In this document: positions 22,230 through 26,504 of the stretch, one piece after another
How positions within the stretch are numbered: position 1 is the first letter of the stretch
How the letters are laid out: every line of letters starts with the position of its first letter
Origin: a virus
Reading direction: 5' to 3' (one strand)
DNA length: 26,504 bases
IMG/VR virus record: IMGVR_UViG_3300020152_000053
Span: 1 to 26,504 of that record
Program-made: the position numbers and the translations under genes
The notes under the pieces: generated by a model
The model's input: only the letters and a program-made list of their open reading frames with translations
Databases searched by the model: none
What the model was told of the DNA's origin: nothing

Positions 22230-23823
22230 CTTCCTCGCGTTCTTCCTGATCTGGGCGAAACGTAGAAACTGGCAGGTTCCCGATATTCACATTCTGGCCT
22301 GTAACTGGCTGGAGACAACGGGTGATTTATCGGTGCTGCGATGCTTCCGCGGGTTCGGCAAGTCCACCATTCTGGAAGTGTTCAACGCCTGGTGCTACTA
22401 CTGCAACCCAGAGTTCCGCATTCTGCATCAGTCTGAATCCGACAAGACGGCATACAAAACCAGTCGCGGCACACAGAATGTTCTGCGCAATCACCCGCTC
22501 ACGCAGGGCATGTTCCGCGACGGTGGCATTGAAGCATGGTGGGTGGAAGGTTCGACCGATCCGCGGAATGCCAGCATGTACGTGAAAGGCATCCTCTCCA
22601 ACGTGACGTCAGCCCGTGCCGACATGTGCCAGAACGATGACGTCGAAGTTCCGAAGAACATCAAGACAGCAGAATCCCGCGAAAACTTGCGCTATCGCTT
22701 GGGCGAACAGACGCACATCATGGTGCCTGGAGGCCATCAGCTCTTCATCGGTACCCCTCACACGCATGACAGCATCTATGACGAAATGGAGGCGGCAGGT
22801 GCAAACTGCCTGACCATCAAAATGTTTAAACACGAACACCGCATAGATGACGCCGCGAAACTCAGTTACCCGATACCCTTCATTCCAGAATTCGTTTTCC
22901 ACGGCATAGGCAAAAACACGCGGGCCCTGGAAGAAGGAAAGGACTTCCGCATTATTTCCGATCGCATCGTGTTCGCGGAAGTGCTTGGCGGACTGGTCGA
23001 CTTGTATTCCGGTTCGGCTTGGCCGGAGCGATTCACGACTGAAGAAATGGTGAAGCGGCGCAAGCGTACCCGCACCATCAACGAATGGGATTCACAGTAT
23101 CAGCTGCATTCCAAGCCATTAACGCAGGTTCGGCTCAACCCCGAGAAGATTATTGCATACGATTGTCAGCCAGAATTCAGGTGGGCGAACCGCAATCTCA
23201 CGATGTGGCTTGGTGGCGTGCAGATTGTCAGCGCAACTGCAAAATGGGACCCATCATCCGGCAAGGTCAATTCCGATATTTCTTCCTTCTCAGTGATGCT
23301 GCAGGACGCACTCGGGCGCATGTATTGGCATCTCGCGCTGGAGCTCACTGGTGAGGTTGCGGAATTTGATGATCGAGGCAAGGTAATCGGGGGCCAGGTA
23401 TGGCAGATTTGCGATGTGGTCGAAGCACTGAACCTGCCGCGTGTTGTGGTGGAAACCAACGGCATTGGCGGCCATACGCCAGCCATCCTGCGCGGTGCAT
23501 TCAAGGCTCGCGGCATCACCGCTGGCATCACCGAAATCCATGAAACCGGCAACAAGAACGAGAAGATCCTGCAGGCATACGAACCTGCGCTTTCAGGAAA
23601 ATACCTTTGGGCGCATGTGGATGTGCTTGATACGGTGTGGGACCAGATGCGGGATTGGAACCCAGCCATCACGAATCAGGTGGATGATCACCTGGACTCA
23701 GGGGCCGGGGCCATCAGCGAAGAGCCGGTTCGCATCGGGAAGATAGTCGGGAAACCGACAGCGGATAAGAGGCAAGATTGGCGCACTAATTCAGGCGTTT
23801 ATGAGGTAACGCTTGAGACCTAA
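22210..23823 (+). CDS. Terminase large subunit (T7 gp19-like)
   Basis: The product is 537 aa and powers DNA packaging and cuts concatemers. The Walker A-like loop is RGFGKST (47-53). A Walker B-like region is RADMCQNDDVEVP, with acidic Asp143/Asp144. A coupling-type motif FIGTPHTHDSIY lies at 179-190. The nuclease half has Asp347 in AKWDPSSG, Asp356, Glu415 in VVVETNGIGG, and Asp492/Asp493 in NQVDDHLDSGAG. The lineage is the T7/gp19 type, predicting terminally redundant ends made by replication-linked cutting rather than λ cos sites. AAAGG lies four bases from the ATG. The 18-bp repeat shared with the capsid leader lies near its 3' end. Confidence 0.93.
   Translation: MAKPRISFLAFFLIWAKRRNWQVPDIHILACNWLETTGDLSVLRCFRGFGKSTILEVFNAWCYYCNPEFRILHQSESDKTAYKTSRGTQNVLRNHPLTQGMFRDGGIEAWWVEGSTDPRNASMYVKGILSNVTSARADMCQNDDVEVPKNIKTAESRENLRYRLGEQTHIMVPGGHQLFIGTPHTHDSIYDEMEAAGANCLTIKMFKHEHRIDDAAKLSYPIPFIPEFVFHGIGKNTRALEEGKDFRIISDRIVFAEVLGGLVDLYSGSAWPERFTTEEMVKRRKRTRTINEWDSQYQLHSKPLTQVRLNPEKIIAYDCQPEFRWANRNLTMWLGGVQIVSATAKWDPSSGKVNSDISSFSVMLQDALGRMYWHLALELTGEVAEFDDRGKVIGGQVWQICDVVEALNLPRVVVETNGIGGHTPAILRGAFKARGITAGITEIHETGNKNEKILQAYEPALSGKYLWAHVDVLDTVWDQMRDWNPAITNQVDDHLDSGAGAISEEPVRIGKIVGKPTADKRQDWRTNSGVYEVTLET
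23743..23760. repeat. 18-bp direct repeat, copy 2 (in terminase gene)
   Basis: This is an exact copy of ATAGTCGGGAAACCGACA at 10646-10663. Here it encodes part of IVGKPT near the C-terminus of the large terminase. Confidence 0.75.
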
Positions 23824-23838
23824 CATGAGGGCGCCAGC

Positions 23839-25137
23839 ATGCCGGTATCAGTTCAAACACCCTACAACAGTTCAACTGCCAACGGTGTAACCACAGTCTT
23901 TCCATACACGTTCTACCTGCTGTCAGAAGACGACCTGATAGTTGAGCTGGACGGCGTTGCGCAGGTATCCGGCTTTACCGTCAGCGGCGTTGGCGACCCT
24001 TCAGGTGGCTCGATAACCTTCTCGGTTGCGCCTGCCAATGGTGTAAAGGTACTGCGCAAACGTGAACTGCCCCTTTCCCGCGAGACCGACTATCAGTATC
24101 AGGGCGATTTTCAAGAGGAAGTAGTAGACCGCGACTTTGATCGCATCTGGATGGCTATACAGCAGCTCGGCCAAAAGATTATCTCTGCGATAAAGCTGCC
24201 ATTCGATACTGCTACTGATCAAGTTCTTTCGGAAGATGCCGCAGACAGAACCCGCAAGGCCCTGATGTTTGATGACGATGGCAATCTTACCCTTTCCGAA
24301 TTTGACCCAGACGAACTACCAGCCCAAGCAGAAGCATTCGCGGATGCAGCTGCTGCAAGCGCAACAGCTGCGGCAACCAGTGAAAGCAACGCAGCCGCCA
24401 GCGAAGCCAATGCAGCCACGCATGAGGAAAACGCTGAAGCAGCCGCCATAATAGCTCAAGCTGCAGCAGCAGCTTTTTCCGACGGCGACAAGGGAGACAT
24501 TACCGTTTCCGGTGCAGGCTCTGTCTGGACGTTGAATTCGGATGCAGTACCTGATGCCTCGACTACACAAAAAGGCGTCTCAGAGCTTGCAACCTCGTCT
24601 GAAATGGCCACCGGCACAGACTCTGCAAGGGTGCCTTCAGTCGATGCAATCAGGCAAGGTCTTGTTGTCATTGGCACACCCCAGAACACCACCTCCGGCA
24701 CATCTATTGACATCACCGGTTTCCCCTCATGGATGACCAACATCATTATTATGTGGTCCGCTGGTTCTACCAATGGGACCTCTCCCATCATAGGACAGCT
24801 AGGAGACAGCGGCGGATTCGAAACGACCGGTTATGCCGGGCCTTATGTATCATCTGTTAACAGCAATCAAGGATCAGGATTTTCATCTACCGCTGGGCTG
24901 AACATAGGTTCTACCGCCGCAGACTCAGTGATGCACGTCGTTGTTCACTTGGTTATTCAAGACCCAAGCACAAACACCTGGATGGCGCAGATCACCACAA
25001 GTTACAGCAATACCGCAGCCTCTGGGGGAACATCTTGTACTAAATCGCTCTCCGGCGCACTCACTTCGTTCCGTCTGACTACGGTATCAGGTACCCCTGT
25101 ATTCGATGCAGGCACTCTCAACTGGATGGGATGGTAA
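23839..25137 (+). CDS. Tail fibre protein with T7 gp17-like N-terminus
   Basis: The product is 432 aa with GAGGG eight bases upstream. Residues 1-130 match the virion-attachment domain of T7 gp17-type fibres: VQTPYNSSTANGVTTVFPYTFYLL, VLRKRELPLSRETDYQYQGDF, FDRIWMAIQQL. Residues 162-213 are an Ala/Ser/Asn/Glu repeat typical of trimeric fibre shafts. Residues 215-272 (GDKGDITVSGAGSVWTL, TTQKGVSELATSSEMATG) are common phage fibre modules. The C-terminal 160 residues are Ser/Thr/Gly-rich and β-structured, likely the receptor-binding tip. No intramolecular chaperone or enzymatic domain is evident. Confidence 0.85.
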   Translation: MPVSVQTPYNSSTANGVTTVFPYTFYLLSEDDLIVELDGVAQVSGFTVSGVGDPSGGSITFSVAPANGVKVLRKRELPLSRETDYQYQGDFQEEVVDRDFDRIWMAIQQLGQKIISAIKLPFDTATDQVLSEDAADRTRKALMFDDDGNLTLSEFDPDELPAQAEAFADAAAASATAAATSESNAAASEANAATHEENAEAAAIIAQAAAAAFSDGDKGDITVSGAGSVWTLNSDAVPDASTTQKGVSELATSSEMATGTDSARVPSVDAIRQGLVVIGTPQNTTSGTSIDITGFPSWMTNIIIMWSAGSTNGTSPIIGQLGDSGGFETTGYAGPYVSSVNSNQGSGFSSTAGLNIGSTAADSVMHVVVHLVIQDPSTNTWMAQITTSYSNTAASGGTSCTKSLSGALTSFRLTTVSGTPVFDAGTLNWMGW

Positions 25138-25139
25138 TC

Positions 25140-25604
25140 ATGTACACAGCTATCGTTGCAGTAGAAAACAACCGTGTTGCCAAGTACAAGGAATTCGAGA
25201 CGGCTGACGCAGCACAGGCTCATTGCGATGTGTATGGCGGCTTTCCGTATGAAGGCAGTTACAGCCCAGACCTGTACGTTGATGGGCAAAGCGTAACCAT
25301 ACAGCCAGAACAAGAAACTGCGGAGCAGGTTATTGCAAGGTTAGAGCGTGCGCTAGACCGTCACCTTGATGAGGTAGCGAATTCCTACCGCTACGAATCC
25401 ATCAGAACCATGGTGACTTATGCGACTTCCGAACATCCGACATTTGGTCCAGAAGGCCGCGCAGCAGTGAAATTCCGTGATGCTGTCTATGCCTATGGCA
25501 TCCAAAAGATTGCCGATTGCACGCGTGAAGTTGACCCCGACCCAATCCCGACTGAAGCCGATCTGATTGCAGGGCTTCCACCAATAACAGATTACTTCGA
25601 ATAA
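25140..25604 (+). CDS. Tail-fibre-associated small protein
   Basis: The product is 154 aa from ATG 25140; an in-frame ATG at 25131 lies inside the fibre gene. The N-terminal part is β-rich (YTAIVAVENNRVAKYKEF). The C-terminal part, RLERALDRHLDEVANSYRYESIRTMVTYA...FGPEGRAAVKFRDAVYAYG, then EADLIAGLPPI, is a motif recurrent in proteins encoded next to tail fibre genes, often called fibre assembly chaperone or DUF4376-like. It is followed by a strong terminator. Function as chaperone or structural fibre part is inferred. Confidence 0.7.
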   Translation: MYTAIVAVENNRVAKYKEFETADAAQAHCDVYGGFPYEGSYSPDLYVDGQSVTIQPEQETAEQVIARLERALDRHLDEVANSYRYESIRTMVTYATSEHPTFGPEGRAAVKFRDAVYAYGIQKIADCTREVDPDPIPTEADLIAGLPPITDYFE

Positions 25605-25610
25605 CAAACC

Positions 25611-25635
25611 AGCCGCCTGCGGGCGGCTTTTATTT
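25611..25635 (+). terminator. Rho-independent terminator between fibre and lysis genes
   Basis: GCCGCC (25612-25617) and GGCGGC (25622-25627) close a TGCG loop, followed by TTTTATTT. It splits the virion genes from the lysis cassette, which must then be reached by readthrough or an own promoter; none was clearly seen in the 20 bases left. Confidence 0.85.
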
Positions 25636-25656
25636 ACGCAAACACGGGGAATACTA

Positions 25657-25980
25657 ATGCCAGAGAAAGACCCAACCAATTACGCGCTCATCACATACGC
25701 ATGGGTATTCCTGCTTTCAGCCTGGGGAGGTTTGGTGTCGTACATCTCCAAAGTGAAAGCCGGGGAAGCTCGAGCATTCAACTTCGCCGAGCTGATCGGC
25801 GAGCTGGTCATTTCCTCGTTCGCCGGCATGCTTACGTTTTTGCTGTGTGAGGCAGCTGGGTTGAACGACCTTCTGACTGCTGCACTCGTCGGCATCTGTG
25901 GGCACATGGGAAGCCGCGCCATCTTCATGTTCGAGAAGTATGCAACCAAGAAGATGCAAAGCATGTGGGGCAAGCCGTGA
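25657..25980 (+). CDS. Holin (three transmembrane segments, LydA-like)
   Basis: The product is 107 aa with GGGGA eight bases upstream. It has three predicted membrane helices: about residues 10-30 (ITYAWVFLLSAWGGLVSYI), 47-66 (ELVISSFAGMLTFLLCEAAG) and 72-92 (LTAALVGICGHMGSRAIFMF), with a basic C-tail (EKYATKKMQSMWGK). This is class I holin topology resembling the LydA/superfamily III holins. It permits the endolysin, which lacks a signal peptide, to reach the cell wall. It overlaps the endolysin start as GTGA. Confidence 0.85.
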   Translation: MPEKDPTNYALITYAWVFLLSAWGGLVSYISKVKAGEARAFNFAELIGELVISSFAGMLTFLLCEAAGLNDLLTAALVGICGHMGSRAIFMFEKYATKKMQSMWGKP

Positions 25981-26504
25981 GCTTCGATCTGGCGTTCACT
26001 CACACAGTCGGCATCGAGGGCGAGTATTCAGACCATCCTGCAGATCGCGGTGGTAAAACAAAATACGGCATCACCGAACGCGTTGCCAGGGCCGAAGGCT
26101 ATGAAGGTGAAATGCGCGACATGCCCCTGCTGTTTGCAAAGCAGGTCTACAAGCGTCGCTATTGGGACCCGCTGAACCTTTCTTCCATTGATGTCATTGC
26201 CAGCCCGATTGCCCATGAGTTATTCGATACGGCCGTCAATATGGGCACATCCGTCGCCGGCGCATTCTTCCAGCGCACGCTGAATGCCTTGAACCGTAAT
26301 GGGGAGGATTATGCCGACCTCATCGTTGATGGTGTCGTTGGCGCCAAGACTGCGCAGGCCTTCCAAGCGTTCTTCATCAAGCGCGGCATGTCGGGCGTCA
26401 AGGTCATGGCCAGAATGCTCAACTGCCTGCAGGGTGCTCATTACATGGCCATCTGCGAGCGTGACAGGTCGCAGGAAACATTCATGTTCGGCTGGGTACT
26501 CAAT
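25977..26504 (+). CDS. Endolysin, GH108 family muramidase, 3' end outside window
   Basis: Translation starts at GTG 25977 with GGGG upstream; 176 codons are visible. The N-terminal LAFTHTVGIEGEYSDHPADRGGKTKYGIT carries the catalytic Glu14 in the EG-x-Y motif of GH108 (ZliS-like) N-acetylmuramidases. YKRRYWDPL and LFDTAVNMGTSVAGAFFQRTLN follow as in the family, and the C-terminal half is the associated peptidoglycan-binding type domain (VDGVVGAKTAQAF). The last visible residues FGWVLN are near the usual end, so only a few residues are likely missing. There is no signal peptide, so export depends on the holin. Confidence 0.92.
   Translation, partial: MSFDLAFTHTVGIEGEYSDHPADRGGKTKYGITERVARAEGYEGEMRDMPLLFAKQVYKRRYWDPLNLSSIDVIASPIAHELFDTAVNMGTSVAGAFFQRTLNALNRNGEDYADLIVDGVVGAKTAQAFQAFFIKRGMSGVKVMARMLNCLQGAHYMAICERDRSQETFMFGWVLN

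Noticed and set aside
1-26504. tRNA, rRNA, CRISPR array, insertion sequence, integrase, att site, reverse transcriptase/DGR
   Set aside because: I looked for each by eye on both strands and found no cloverleaf, spaced repeat array, transposase, recombinase or reverse transcriptase motif.

Overview
The window is most of a temperate, tailed double-stranded DNA phage or prophage with a podovirus (T7-like) virion. It has a λ-like immunity, replication and recombination half, then a T7-like morphogenesis half. The host is probably a Gram-negative proteobacterium: there is a class of LexA-like CI repressor and YdaS/Cro-like partner common in beta- and gammaproteobacterial prophages, strong AGGAGG-type ribosome sites, and a GH108-type endolysin with a separate holin. 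The exact host cannot be read from the sequence. No integrase or att site is visible; leftward genes run off the left edge, and the endolysin gene runs off the right edge.

Layout. Positions 1-416 carry leftward early genes driven by a promoter with repressor operators (about 455-496). A terminator at 526-550 separates them from the leftward lysogeny operon at 568-1840: CI repressor, a three-helix membrane protein and a small secreted protein. The divergent CI/Cro control region lies at 1842-1940. Cro is followed by two consecutive terminators (2188-2262), then the rightward early operon at 2314-6980: a CII-like regulator, small proteins, a winged-helix protein, a PP-loop PAPS-reductase-like enzyme, a DnaT/O-like replication protein with iteron-like repeats inside it, four small ORFs, RusA resolvase and an HTH protein where λ-like phages carry a late regulator.

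From 7034 onward the genes follow the T7 virion order: small virion/tail-assembly proteins, portal, a Bbp19-like protein, scaffold, major capsid, probable decoration protein, tail tubes A and B, gp13-, gp14-, gp15- and gp16-like ejection proteins, small and large terminase, tail fibre, tail-fibre-associated protein, then holin and endolysin. No phage RNA polymerase, DNA polymerase, primase or helicase is seen, so the phage would use host transcription and replication machinery.

The most unusual points are: a signal-peptide-like N-terminus on the major capsid protein; a roughly 170-nt structured leader upstream of it that holds a short leader ORF and shares an exact 18-bp repeat with the large terminase gene; a hidden 38-codon ORF with a near-perfect ribosome site nested in another gene; matched operator-promoter modules at the two early promoters; a probably leaderless cro mRNA; and a candidate replication origin of four 12-bp repeats.
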